This document shows, one piece after another, positions 26,547-35,420 of a stretch of DNA of 64,000 nucleotides. The position numbers were made by a program, and so were the translations under genes. Within the stretch, counting starts at the first letter, position 1, and every line of letters starts with the position of its first letter. Origin of the DNA: Bordetella ansorpii (lineage in GTDB: Bacteria; Pseudomonadota; Gammaproteobacteria; Burkholderiales; Burkholderiaceae_B); the NCBI RefSeq assembly GCF_900078315.1, contig NZ_FKBS01000017.1:241649-305648 (forward strand). The letters run 5' to 3'. The notes under the pieces are model-generated. The model saw only the letters and a list, made by a program, of their open reading frames with translations. It ran no database searches and was not told the DNA's origin.

Positions 26547-27301
26547 CAACGTTCCCCCAGCACTTCGCGGCGCACGACCGGATCGGCGAAGACCGATTGC
26601 GGCGTGCCGTCGGCCGCGATGCGGCCATCGATCCAGGCGGCGACCCGCGTGGCGTACTTCAGGACGATGTCCACGTCGTGCTCGACGAACCAACTGGTCA
26701 CCTTGCGCGACTCCAGCGCCCGCATCAGCGTCTGCATCACGCCGTGCTTGTCCTCGGACGACACCCCGCTGGTGGGCTCGTCCATGATCACCAGCTTGGG
26801 TTCCAGCATCAGTGCGATGCCCACGTCCAGCAGTTTTCGGCGCCCCTCCGGCAACGAGGTCGTGGGATGGTCGGCATACTGTTCCAGTTCGACCAAGGCC
26901 AGCATCTCGGCCACCGCCTTGGCATCGGCGGCGCGCGACAGCGACACCCAGCGCGACAGCGTGCCTTGCCGGCTGACCGACGCCAGTTCCAGGCATTGCC
27001 GCACCGTGTGGTCCAGGAACAGCTGCGGCAGCTGGAACGAGCGCCCCACGCCCAGCCGCGCGATCTGGCGCGGCCCCTTGCGCGTGATGTCCGCGCCCTC
27101 CAGGAAGACCTTGCCGCTGGACGGTTTCAGGTAGCCGGTGCAGATGTTGATGAAGGTGGTCTTGCCAGCGCCATTGGCGCCGATCACCGCCAGGTGCTCG
27201 CCCTGATGCAGGGCGAAGTCGATGCCGTCGGCCGCGTTCACCCCGCCGAACCGCAGCGTCAGGCCTTCCGTGCGCAGCAGCTCGGTGCGTGCCGCCGTCA
27301 T
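26546..27301 (-). CDS. LivG-like branched-chain-type ABC transporter ATP-binding protein
   Basis: The protein has 251 residues, with Walker A GANGAGKTT, the LivG-type RSFQLPQLF loop, signature segment LPEGRRKLLDVGIAL and Walker B LVIMDEPTSGVS, followed by EHDVDIV containing the switch His. The signature motif is LPEG-type, deviating from LSxGxQ as in several LivG relatives. The start overlaps the LivM-like stop by four bases. It pairs with the LivF-like ATPase in one heteromeric importer. Confidence 0.92.
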   Translation of the reverse strand: MTAARTELLRTEGLTLRFGGVNAADGIDFALHQGEHLAVIGANGAGKTTFINICTGYLKPSSGKVFLEGADITRKGPRQIARLGVGRSFQLPQLFLDHTVRQCLELASVSRQGTLSRWVSLSRAADAKAVAEMLALVELEQYADHPTTSLPEGRRKLLDVGIALMLEPKLVIMDEPTSGVSSEDKHGVMQTLMRALESRKVTSWFVEHDVDIVLKYATRVAAWIDGRIAADGTPQSVFADPVVRREVLGER

Positions 27302-28242
27302 GACGCGTCTCCCAGGGCGGGCCGCGCGCGGGTGCGACGCAGCCAACCGACAATCCCCGTGGGCGCGAAGAAGATGACCGCCACCAGCGTCACGCCCAGC
27401 AGCATCTGCCACGCATTGGTGAAGTACATGGCCGCAACCTGCTTGATGGCCTCGAACACGGCCGCGCCCAGGAACGCGCCGATGGCGTGCCCGGAACCGC
27501 CCAGGATGGCGATGAACACATACTCGCCCGAGCGGATCCAGTAGCCGCTTTCCGGCGTGACCAGGCCCTGCTCCAGGCTCAACAGCGCCCCCGACAGCCC
27601 CACCAGGCCGGCCGACAGCACATAGCCCTGCGCCAGCGTGGCCCGCGCCGACACGCCGATGTATTCCAGTCGCGTCTCGTTGGTGCGGATCGCCAGCATG
27701 ACCTGACCGGCCGACGACATGAAGTAACGCTGCACCAGCCCGCCCAGCACCACGGCCAGACCCAGCACGATCACCAGCACCGCCAGTTCGAACTCGCCGC
27801 GATCCAGCGTCATGCCCAGCAAGGCCGGCCGCTCGAAACGCAGGCCGTCCGTGCCGCCGGTGTACGCATACAGCTTGCCGGCCAGCGCGAACAGCACCAT
27901 CGAGATGCCCAGGTTCAGCATGCCGAAGAAGATGCCGCGATAGCGCGATACGAACGCCGCCACGATGGCGCCGAAGCACAGGCTGGCCAGCACACCCGCG
28001 CCCACCGCCACCAGCGCATCCACGCCGGGCACGTAGCGCGCCGTGAAGGCCGTGCCGTAGCCGCCGATGGCCGCGTACATCGCATGGCCGAAGGACACCT
28101 GCCCCGCCCGCATCAGCACCGTCAGGCCCAGGGCCGCCAGGCCATAGCAAAGGAAAATGGTCACCGGCACGCGCGACCCCGGCAGCCACCACCCCGCCGC
28201 CAGCAGCGCCGCCACCGCCACGAGTATCAACCCGCGCGACAT
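27298..28242 (-). CDS. LivM-like ABC transporter permease
   Basis: The protein has 314 residues and about nine hydrophobic segments. The family pattern LTVLMRAGQVSFGHAMYAAIGGYGTA, the coupling-loop region AIRTNETRLEYIGV and a C-terminal ILGGSGHAIGAFLGAAVFE are clear. The start ATG at 28242 overlaps the LivH-like stop as TGATG. It forms the inner-membrane pore with the LivH-like protein. Confidence 0.92.
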   Translation of the reverse strand: MSRGLILVAVAALLAAGWWLPGSRVPVTIFLCYGLAALGLTVLMRAGQVSFGHAMYAAIGGYGTAFTARYVPGVDALVAVGAGVLASLCFGAIVAAFVSRYRGIFFGMLNLGISMVLFALAGKLYAYTGGTDGLRFERPALLGMTLDRGEFELAVLVIVLGLAVVLGGLVQRYFMSSAGQVMLAIRTNETRLEYIGVSARATLAQGYVLSAGLVGLSGALLSLEQGLVTPESGYWIRSGEYVFIAILGGSGHAIGAFLGAAVFEAIKQVAAMYFTNAWQMLLGVTLVAVIFFAPTGIVGWLRRTRARPALGDAS

Positions 28243-29147
28243 CAGATCCTCCGGGCCGCCGTGGCGGAAAAGAGTCCATACGGGCGGACCAGCAGCACCG
28301 CCACCATCATCAGATACGGCATCACGACTTCCAGCTCGGGTTGCGTATAGACCGCCAGCGCACGGGCCAGGCCGATCAGCACGGCCGCCACCAGCGCCCC
28401 CGCGATCTGCCCCAGGCCCGCCGTGGCGATCACCGCGAACGAGGTCACGATCATCTCCGCGCCCAGGCCCGGCGTGAACGACGTCAACGGTATCGACAGC
28501 GCGCCGCCCAGGGCGCCCAATGCGCCCGCCAAGGCGAAAGTCAGCGTGCCGACCCGCGCCGCGTTGATGCCCAGCGCCGTGGCCACCTCGCGGTGATGGA
28601 TCACCGCCACGATCTGCCGTCCGGCGATCGAGCGCTTCAGCAGGCACTGCAACCCCGCGTAGGCCGCCAGCGCGATCGCCGGAAGAAAGACCAGTTGATA
28701 GTTCATGAAGGTCACGCCCACCAGTTCGGTCGTGCCCATGCGGCCGACCAGCTCGCCCGCGTTCATCGGGGTGGAGCCCCAGATCATGCGTTGCAGGTCC
28801 TCCAGGAACATGAAGGCCGCGAAGGTCACCAGCAGTTGCAGCACGGGATCACGGTCCTGGAAGAAGCGCAGCAGGCCGCGTTCCAGCAACATGCCCAGCG
28901 CGCCGCCCACGACGGCGGCGGACAGGAACAACGCCAGCACCATCACTGGCGTGGACGTGTTGTGCGGCATCAGCCACGTCAGCACCGTGGCCGCGCTGTA
29001 GCCGCCGAAGGCGTACAGGCTGCCGTGGGCGACGTTGATCACGCCGAACACGCCGCAGATCAACGTCAGGCCCAGCGAGATGAGGAACAGCAGGCTGGCG
29101 TAGGACAGGCCGTCCACGCCGGCCAGCAGGAACAGATTCAGATCCAT
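28242..29147 (-). CDS. LivH-like ABC transporter permease
   Basis: The protein has 301 residues and eight to nine hydrophobic segments. LLFLISLGLTLICGVFGVINVAHGSLYAFGGY is the family N terminus. The later segments VIHHREVATALGINAARV and TAGLGQIAGALVAAVLIG match LivH permeases. The gene starts 16 bases after the binding-protein stop and overlaps the LivM-like gene. It would carry the substrate delivered by the periplasmic protein at 29164-30468. Confidence 0.92.
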   Translation of the reverse strand: MDLNLFLLAGVDGLSYASLLFLISLGLTLICGVFGVINVAHGSLYAFGGYSAATVLTWLMPHNTSTPVMVLALFLSAAVVGGALGMLLERGLLRFFQDRDPVLQLLVTFAAFMFLEDLQRMIWGSTPMNAGELVGRMGTTELVGVTFMNYQLVFLPAIALAAYAGLQCLLKRSIAGRQIVAVIHHREVATALGINAARVGTLTFALAGALGALGGALSIPLTSFTPGLGAEMIVTSFAVIATAGLGQIAGALVAAVLIGLARALAVYTQPELEVVMPYLMMVAVLLVRPYGLFSATAARRI

Positions 29148-29163
29148 GACGGGTCCGGGCGGC

Positions 29164-30468
29164 TCAGTGGCCGACTCGCTTGGCCTGGCTGTTCTGCAGC
29201 AGATCGGGCTTGAGCGTCTTCACCCAGTCCACCGACTTCTGCCCCACCGGCGGGGTCAGGTGCTCGGCGGGGTAGAACACCAGGTCGCCCACCACCGGGA
29301 AGGACTGCGAGCTGTCCTTGCGGGTGATGCCGTACAGCTGGCCTTGCAGCGCCTGGCCGTCCTCGCGCATGCGGATCGGGCGCGACAGGCCGCGGTACTC
29401 GGAGGTGCGCAGGGCGGCGGCCACCTGTTCCGCCGTCGGCCACTTGCCGCCATTGGCCGCGATGGCCTTTTTGTAGGCGCCCGTCGAGGCCTTCAGCGCC
29501 TGGATCATGTGATAGACCGCGAAGTTGGGATAAGCGCCGGTTTTCTGCTTGAACTTCCGCACGAAGGCACTGGTTTCCGGATCCTGGGCGAACTCGGGGT
29601 CGGCGAAATAGCCATCGCCCACGAATCCCACGATCACGCCCGGCGGCACCGCATCGCCCAGGCGCTCCAGCGAGGAATCCGCCAGCGGCAGCACGAACTG
29701 CGAGTTCTTCAGCAGCCCGCGCTGCGAGGCCTGGCGCAGGAAGGTGTCCAGGTCGCCGCCCCAGGCCGTGGACAGCACCACGTCCGGACGCAGAGCCTGC
29801 AGGCGCGTCACCTCGGTCGAGAAGTCCGGCGCGCCGAACTTCGGAAACAGCTCGGCCACGATCTTCACGTCGGGCTTCAACGCCTGCAACGTGTACTTGA
29901 AGATCTCCCACGAATCGCGGCCCCAGGCGTAGTCCTGGTTCACCACCGCCAGCGTCTTGAAATCCGGCTTGGTCTTCAGCAAGTGCAGCACGGCGGCCAC
30001 CATCTCCATGGTGCCGTTGGGGCCGGTGCGGAACACGTAGTGGTAACGGCGTTCCTCCAGCACCTTTTCGCTGGAGCATTCCCACAGGATGTTCACCACC
30101 TTCAGGTCTTCCGCCACCGGCGCCAGCGCGTTGCAGTAGCCGCTGGAGATGGCCGACAGCATCAGCTTCTCGCCGGGCTCCTGCGCCAGGCGCCGATACT
30201 CCGACAGGAACTTGTCCGCGCCCTGCCCTTCGTCGATCCACGTCGGCTTGAGCTTCACGCCGTCGATGCCGCCGGCGGCATTGAACGCCTCGATCCACAT
30301 GTCGGCGGCCGCCTTGGCCGGCGCGCCCAGCACCGAGGCCGAGCCGGTCATGAAGGTGCTCATGCCAAGCTTCAATTCGGCCGGACGGGGCTGCTGCTGG
30401 GCGTAAGCAGCGGTGGACAGGGCGAGCAGGGCCGCACCTACACCCAGGATTCTGGTGAGCGATTTCAC
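29164..30468 (-). CDS. Liv-type periplasmic substrate-binding protein
   Basis: The protein has 434 residues. The signal peptide MKSLTRILGVGAALLALSTAAYAQ ends in AYA. A type 1 periplasmic-binding fold of the Leu/Ile/Val family follows, with LKLGMSTFMTGSASVLG, AAGGIDGVKLKPTWIDEGQGAD, YHYVFRTGPNG, DYAWGRDSWEIFK and a C-terminal KRVGH. The start is a GTG at 30468 behind GGAGA. It is the first gene of the operon and should determine which compound is imported. The context points to mevalonate or a similar hydroxylated acid. Confidence 0.9.
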   Translation of the reverse strand: MKSLTRILGVGAALLALSTAAYAQQQPRPAELKLGMSTFMTGSASVLGAPAKAAADMWIEAFNAAGGIDGVKLKPTWIDEGQGADKFLSEYRRLAQEPGEKLMLSAISSGYCNALAPVAEDLKVVNILWECSSEKVLEERRYHYVFRTGPNGTMEMVAAVLHLLKTKPDFKTLAVVNQDYAWGRDSWEIFKYTLQALKPDVKIVAELFPKFGAPDFSTEVTRLQALRPDVVLSTAWGGDLDTFLRQASQRGLLKNSQFVLPLADSSLERLGDAVPPGVIVGFVGDGYFADPEFAQDPETSAFVRKFKQKTGAYPNFAVYHMIQALKASTGAYKKAIAANGGKWPTAEQVAAALRTSEYRGLSRPIRMREDGQALQGQLYGITRKDSSQSFPVVGDLVFYPAEHLTPPVGQKSVDWVKTLKPDLLQNSQAKRVGH

Positions 30469-30538
30469 AGGTCTGTCTCCTCAGCCTTTGGACTGATAAT
30501 GTGTTTTAGTAGGTGCATGGTGCCGCCTGAAGCAGCGA

Positions 30539-30598
30539 ATGAATATGGTTCATGCCTCCACTAATTCGCCGCTCTTGTGTGGCCTATCCACATAGGCC
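30539..30598. promoter_or_regulatory. Two inverted repeats in the divergent promoter region of the Liv/HMG-CoA operon
   Basis: Between the binding-protein gene and the regulator (30469-30665) lie ATGAA-tatgg-TTCAT (30539-30553) and the perfect repeat GGCCTAT-ccac-ATAGGCC (30581-30598). Both are suited to a dimeric regulator acting on both divergent promoters. The adjacent PucR/CdaR-type protein is the natural candidate. Confidence 0.4.
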
Positions 30599-30665
30599 TG
30601 GGCGGCGGCTCGCGGTATCAAGGGTTTTCACTGAACGCGTCGACAGTACGCGGGGGAGACAGACT

Positions 30666-32735
30666 GTGTTGACGACACAAGACGCCGTCACGGCGGTGCA
30701 CACTGATGGCCCGGCTTTGGTATTGGAGAATCCTGGCGCGCTGCAGGCCGGGCTGCTGAGCATGCTGCAGCGCAACGCCGCCATGCGCGAATACGACGAC
30801 CTGCTGTCGCGCGTCGATACCGACGTTCCAGACCCGGCCTTGCGTTGCGTGCTGACCGGCAGCATCCGCGCCGCGCTGGCCATCTGCGAACAGCAGATGC
30901 TGCAGCAGCAACGCGAACGCAGCCTGGCCGTGGTGCTGGAGACCGCGCAGGACCTGACCGCCATCCGTGACCTGGACATGGTGCTGGGCGCCATCGTGCG
31001 GCGGGCGCGGCAGATATTCGGCTCGCACATCGGCTACCTGACCAACTTCGACCGGCTGCGCAACGACTTCTACATCCGCGCTACCGACGGCGCGATCTCC
31101 GAGCGCTTCAAGAACGTGCGCGTGCCGATCGACCACGGCATCTGCGGCCATGTGCTCAAGCACAAGACGCCCTATCACAGCAGCGATTACCTGCTGGACG
31201 CAGGGTTTGCGCACGATCAGGGCATCGACCTGGCGATCCGCGACGAAGGCGTGCGGTCGCTGCTGGGCGCTCCCTTGATGGTGGGCAATCATTGCATCGG
31301 CATGCTGTGCATCTGCGACCGCCATCCGCGCCGGCACGAACCTTGGGAGGTGGCGCTGCTGTCGACGCTGGCGGCGCAAGCCGCGATCGCCATCGAGAAC
31401 GCCAGGCTGTTCCAGGAAGCGCAGGTCGCCCTGCAGCGGGCCAGCGAAGCGAACGCCTCGCTGCACCGGCAGGCGGAAGAGATCGAGGCCGCGGCGGACG
31501 CGCAGGAGCAGATGACCAAGCTGGTGGCGCGCGGCTGCACGATGCTGGACCTGATGGAAATGGTGGGCCAACTGCTGGACGGGCACGTCGTGCTGCTGGA
31601 CGAAGCGGAGCAACTGACGCAGCAGACGCAGGCCCGGCGGCTCGCAAGCGATGCGGCTGAGGACAAGGCCGGCGATGACGGCGGAGCGCGCGGCAATCCT
31701 CTGCCCGTGTTGTTGCAGTCCATGCCCGTGCAGGATGCCGTGCATCAAGCCCTGGGCGCAGGCCGCAGATCCGGACGGTCACAGGAAGTCGAGTGCGATT
31801 CCAATGGCGTACACATCCGCGTCGCCGCGCTCATGGGTGCAGACCGGCTGCTGGGCGCGCTGCTGATCGCGTCGAATCACCTCATCACCCCCACGCGGAT
31901 CCGGACGTTCGAGCGCGGCGCGCTGGTCGCGGGCGTCGTGCTGCTGTCGCAGGAACGCAGTGAACTGGTCGTCAGCAATGAATCCGCCGCCGCCATCCGT
32001 GCGCTGGTGAGCTGGCAGCAGGAAGGCCTGTCGGCGCTGCAATCGCGCACCAAACCGTTCGGACTGAGCCTGGCCGATCCGCTGCGCATGGCCGTGATCA
32101 GCGTCGAGGGCCGCGATATCGAGTACGCGTTACGCCGCATGCGCGCGGGCGTGCCCCGAGACACGCTGATGGAAGAATTCGAAGGGCTGATCGTGGCCCT
32201 CTGCGCCGATACATCGGCTGCCCAATTGGACCAGGCACTGCATGACACGCTGCTGGCGGACGAGCGGCTGACGCCGCTGGGCGTGCTGTCCGGGCCGTTA
32301 TCCCGGGTGGATGCTCTGCCCTCGTGCTTCCGCGCGCTGAAGCGGGGCATCGACATCCTGCGCGCCCTGGGCCGCTCGCGCGAGGTCGCGCCCGAGGCCA
32401 TGCTGTCGATGTATTCCCTGCTGTTCGAACAGCGGCAGGTCGTGGATGTGTCCGGCTTCATCGATGCGACGCTCGGCAGGCTCGTGTCGCATGACCAGCG
32501 GCGCAACACCGACCTGACGGGAACGCTACTGGCCTACCTGGAGCACGCGCAGAACGCCAAGGCCACGGCCGATGCGCTGGGCATACACGTCAACACGCTG
32601 CGGCAGCGGCTGGAAACCGTGGATGATCTGCTCAAGGGATGGCGCCAGGACGGAAGATTTCTGGAGCTGCACGTAGCGCTCAGGCTGCAATCGCTGCGAT
32701 CGGGATTGCAACGGCCGGCGGGCGACGCGCACTGA
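30666..32735 (+). CDS. GAF-domain transcriptional regulator with PucR/CdaR-type C-terminal HTH
   Basis: The protein has 689 residues from a GTG start at 30666, with a GGGGGAG ribosome site seven bases upstream. A GAF domain covers about residues 90-245 (DMVLGAIVRRARQIFGSHIGYLTNFD, VPIDHGICGHVLKHKTPYHSSDYL, GAPLMVGNHCIGMLCICDR). A coiled coil follows, then a second ligand-domain-like region. The C terminus is a PucR HTH (TLLAYLEHAQNAKATADALGIHVNTLRQRLETVD). Related regulators control catabolic operons for aromatic and branched acids. It is divergent from the Liv/CoA-transferase/HMG-CoA reductase operon, so it probably activates that operon in response to the substrate or a CoA intermediate. 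Confidence 0.88.
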   Translation: MLTTQDAVTAVHTDGPALVLENPGALQAGLLSMLQRNAAMREYDDLLSRVDTDVPDPALRCVLTGSIRAALAICEQQMLQQQRERSLAVVLETAQDLTAIRDLDMVLGAIVRRARQIFGSHIGYLTNFDRLRNDFYIRATDGAISERFKNVRVPIDHGICGHVLKHKTPYHSSDYLLDAGFAHDQGIDLAIRDEGVRSLLGAPLMVGNHCIGMLCICDRHPRRHEPWEVALLSTLAAQAAIAIENARLFQEAQVALQRASEANASLHRQAEEIEAAADAQEQMTKLVARGCTMLDLMEMVGQLLDGHVVLLDEAEQLTQQTQARRLASDAAEDKAGDDGGARGNPLPVLLQSMPVQDAVHQALGAGRRSGRSQEVECDSNGVHIRVAALMGADRLLGALLIASNHLITPTRIRTFERGALVAGVVLLSQERSELVVSNESAAAIRALVSWQQEGLSALQSRTKPFGLSLADPLRMAVISVEGRDIEYALRRMRAGVPRDTLMEEFEGLIVALCADTSAAQLDQALHDTLLADERLTPLGVLSGPLSRVDALPSCFRALKRGIDILRALGRSREVAPEAMLSMYSLLFEQRQVVDVSGFIDATLGRLVSHDQRRNTDLTGTLLAYLEHAQNAKATADALGIHVNTLRQRLETVDDLLKGWRQDGRFLELHVALRLQSLRSGLQRPAGDAH

Positions 32736-32756
32736 GCCCCGTCCGCCAGCGCGGCA

Positions 32757-32788
32757 GGCGGCTACGACGCGTCCCGTCGTACGCCGCC
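32757..32788. terminator. Hairpin between the convergent regulator and TonB receptor genes
   Basis: A 13-base stem with one bulged C pairs 32757-32769 with 32775-32788 around a 5-base loop. It lies between the regulator stop (32735) and the receptor stop (32807), so it can serve both strands. The T-run is weak. Confidence 0.5.
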
Positions 32789-32806
32789 TCTGCGAGCAGC
32801 TCCGGA

Positions 32807-35284
32807 TCAGAACGCCACGCTGGCCGACAGGCTCAACGTCCGCGACGTCCCCAACGCAAATGCGCCGTACTGCGACACGCCGGACCAGTACGACTTGTTG
32901 AACACATTCTGCAGATTGAGCTGGAACGTCACGTCCCGGCCCTGCAGGGCGGTGACGTAGCGGGCCCCGACGTCGACGCGCGTCCAGGCCGGCAGGTAGG
33001 CGTTGTTCTGCTGATTGACGTACTGCCTGGCCGAATGGATCACGCCCGACGTCAGGGTCACGCCGCGCATCCCGGGCAGATCCCACTCCGCACCCAGCGT
33101 GGCATGCCAATTGGGTACGCCGATCGGATGATTGCCGCGCAAGGCGGGGTCGGACGTCCGGGTCAGCTCGGCATCCAGCCACGTCATGCCGCCCAGCAGC
33201 CGCACGCCCTTCACCGGTTCGCCCTGCAGGCTCAACTCCACCCCCCGATTGCGTTGCTTGCCGTTGGCGCCGAACACGCCGTTCTCGACGAAGGCGCTGG
33301 GCTTGACGATCTGGAACAGGCTGACGGTCGCCATCACGCGGTCGAAGTCCGCCTTGAACCCGACCTCATACTGACGCGATTTGTAGGGTGCCAGCATCTC
33401 GCCCTCGTTGCTTGCCGTCTGCGGCGCCACGTCACCGCGCGACAGGCCTTCGATGTAGCTCGTGTACAGCATGGTGGAAGGACTGGGCCGGTAGATCAGG
33501 CCCAGGGCGGGCGTCCACGCCTGATCGCTGTACTGGCTGGTGCGCGCGCCCGTGACGCGGTCCCAGTTGTCCGCGTCGATCTGCACGTAGCGCGCACCGG
33601 CGATCAGCTGTACCCGGTCGTCCAGCATCGACAAGGTATCCGACAGGGCCAGGCTGTTCAGCCGCGAATTCGCCACGCGAGGCAGGTTGCCAGGCTTGGC
33701 GACATCCTGTTCCGGATAGCGCACCGGCGAATACAGGTTCGACGTAAGGCGGGTTCCGTCGGCCGAGTTCTGATAGTTGGTCACCTCCAGAGCCGTGGCC
33801 TGGATAGTGGCCGTGTGGCGGATCGCGCCCGTCTCGAAGCCAAGCCGCGCCCCGGCCGATGCCGTGTTGCGTTCGACCTTGAAAATGCCGTAGCGCGGCG
33901 TGCTCGAGAAATCGCCCGCGCTGTTCGAGAACACCATCTGCTGGTCGAACAACCGGTCGACCTTGGATTCGCCATGGCCGGCGTTGCCGAAGAACGTCAG
34001 CCGGTCGTTGACGCGGTATTCGAGATCCAGCAGGGCCGAGCGGTCCTCCAGCTTGGACCATCCCCATGACTGCGCCGCATTGCGGTGTCCGTTCGGCGCA
34101 TCGGGCACGGCGATGCCCGCCCCCACCGAGAACACGCGTGACGGTGCATCCCAGTCTTCGTTCTGCTGCACCAGGTCCAGACTGGCGGAGAGCTTTTCAT
34201 CGCGGTAATCCAGGCCCAATGCCCCGACGGTTACCTTGCGATGCTGGTTGTCGACGGACGTATCGCCCTGTTCGTGGCTGCCGTTGACGCGCACGCCCCA
34301 CTGCTGCTCATCCCCGAAGCGGCGGCCCACGTCGGCCTGCACGCCAGCCACCGACCTCAGCCCATAATTGGCGCTCAGCCGCGTGATGGGCTCGTCCGCC
34401 GCACGCTTGGGCACCACGTTGATGACGCCCCCCACGCCCCCGTCCGGCGATATGCCGTACAGCAAGCCCGTCGCCCCCTTCAACACCTCGACCCGCTCGA
34501 CGTAAGGCGTGAAGGCCCGATAGTTGGGCGCCACGCCATAGACTCCATTGAAGGCCGTCTCACCCACGTTGCCTTCGGCAATCGGAAATCCCCGGATCGA
34601 GTAGGAATCGACCATGCCTCCGGTCTGGCTGACCATGACCGAAGGGTCGTAAGCCACCGCGTCCGCGATCGTCTTGGCGCTATTGGCGCGCAAAAAGCTC
34701 TCCGTGTAGCTGGACATGCTGTAGGGCAGATCCATCACATCCTGATTGCCCAGCAACCCCGCACGGCCGCCGCGCGCCGTTTGCCCACCGGCATAGGTCT
34801 GCGGCAAGCCACCCGACAACGCGCGGTCGCCGATCACCGTGACCTGTTGCAACGTCGTGGTCTCGCCCACCGGCGCCAGTTTGCGCAAGGTGTACTCCCC
34901 ATTGGATTCGACGACGGGATCCAGGCCGGTGCCCTGCAGCAGGCGCCGCAGTGCCTGCAAAGTGGTGTAGCGTCCGGACAGCCCATTGCTGCCCAGGCCT
35001 GCCGTCATGGCCGCATCCACCGAGATGACCGCGCCCGACTGGCGCCCGAGGGCACCCAGGGCCTGGTCCAGCGTTGCCGCCGGAATGTCGAACTGATGAA
35101 CCCCCTGGGCGCTGGCCGCCGCCCGCGTCGTCGACGGCGCGGCGGCAGCGACCGCGGCCATGCCCAGCCACAGGCAGAACAGCGTGGAGCCCGCCGGCGC
35201 GCGGCGCGGCGGCGTGCCCCGCAACTTGGTGGCCGGGGCCATACACATGTGAGAACGTTTGAAGGTACGAGAGAAAACGGCCAT
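32807..35284 (-). CDS. TonB-dependent siderophore receptor with N-terminal signalling domain
   Basis: The protein has 825 residues. A signal peptide ends before residue 60. A secretin/TonB short N-terminal signalling domain follows at about 62-135 (FDIPAATLDQALGALGRQSG to GEYTLRKL), then a TonB-box-like TLQQVTVIG at about 144. The plug (about 160-300, with SYSIRGFP and VERVEVLKGATGLLYG) and a 22-strand barrel ending in a terminal Phe complete it. The extra signalling domain marks it as a transducer that talks to FecR, as in FecA/FpvA systems. It is third in the FecI-FecR-receptor order and presumably imports a ferric siderophore. The ligand cannot be told from sequence. Confidence 0.94.
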   Translation of the reverse strand: MAVFSRTFKRSHMCMAPATKLRGTPPRRAPAGSTLFCLWLGMAAVAAAAPSTTRAAASAQGVHQFDIPAATLDQALGALGRQSGAVISVDAAMTAGLGSNGLSGRYTTLQALRRLLQGTGLDPVVESNGEYTLRKLAPVGETTTLQQVTVIGDRALSGGLPQTYAGGQTARGGRAGLLGNQDVMDLPYSMSSYTESFLRANSAKTIADAVAYDPSVMVSQTGGMVDSYSIRGFPIAEGNVGETAFNGVYGVAPNYRAFTPYVERVEVLKGATGLLYGISPDGGVGGVINVVPKRAADEPITRLSANYGLRSVAGVQADVGRRFGDEQQWGVRVNGSHEQGDTSVDNQHRKVTVGALGLDYRDEKLSASLDLVQQNEDWDAPSRVFSVGAGIAVPDAPNGHRNAAQSWGWSKLEDRSALLDLEYRVNDRLTFFGNAGHGESKVDRLFDQQMVFSNSAGDFSSTPRYGIFKVERNTASAGARLGFETGAIRHTATIQATALEVTNYQNSADGTRLTSNLYSPVRYPEQDVAKPGNLPRVANSRLNSLALSDTLSMLDDRVQLIAGARYVQIDADNWDRVTGARTSQYSDQAWTPALGLIYRPSPSTMLYTSYIEGLSRGDVAPQTASNEGEMLAPYKSRQYEVGFKADFDRVMATVSLFQIVKPSAFVENGVFGANGKQRNRGVELSLQGEPVKGVRLLGGMTWLDAELTRTSDPALRGNHPIGVPNWHATLGAEWDLPGMRGVTLTSGVIHSARQYVNQQNNAYLPAWTRVDVGARYVTALQGRDVTFQLNLQNVFNKSYWSGVSQYGAFALGTSRTLSLSASVAF

Positions 35285-35420
35285 GGGATTCCTGTGCGGA
35301 TGCGGATCACGGGTTCAAGCACCCTGGAGCCCGCAGACCCGTTCAGTGCTTTCTTCCTGGGTAGGCCGCACGAACCACGAAAACCTGCCGAAAAATTTGT
35401 AACGGTGAAGACCGGCCCCG

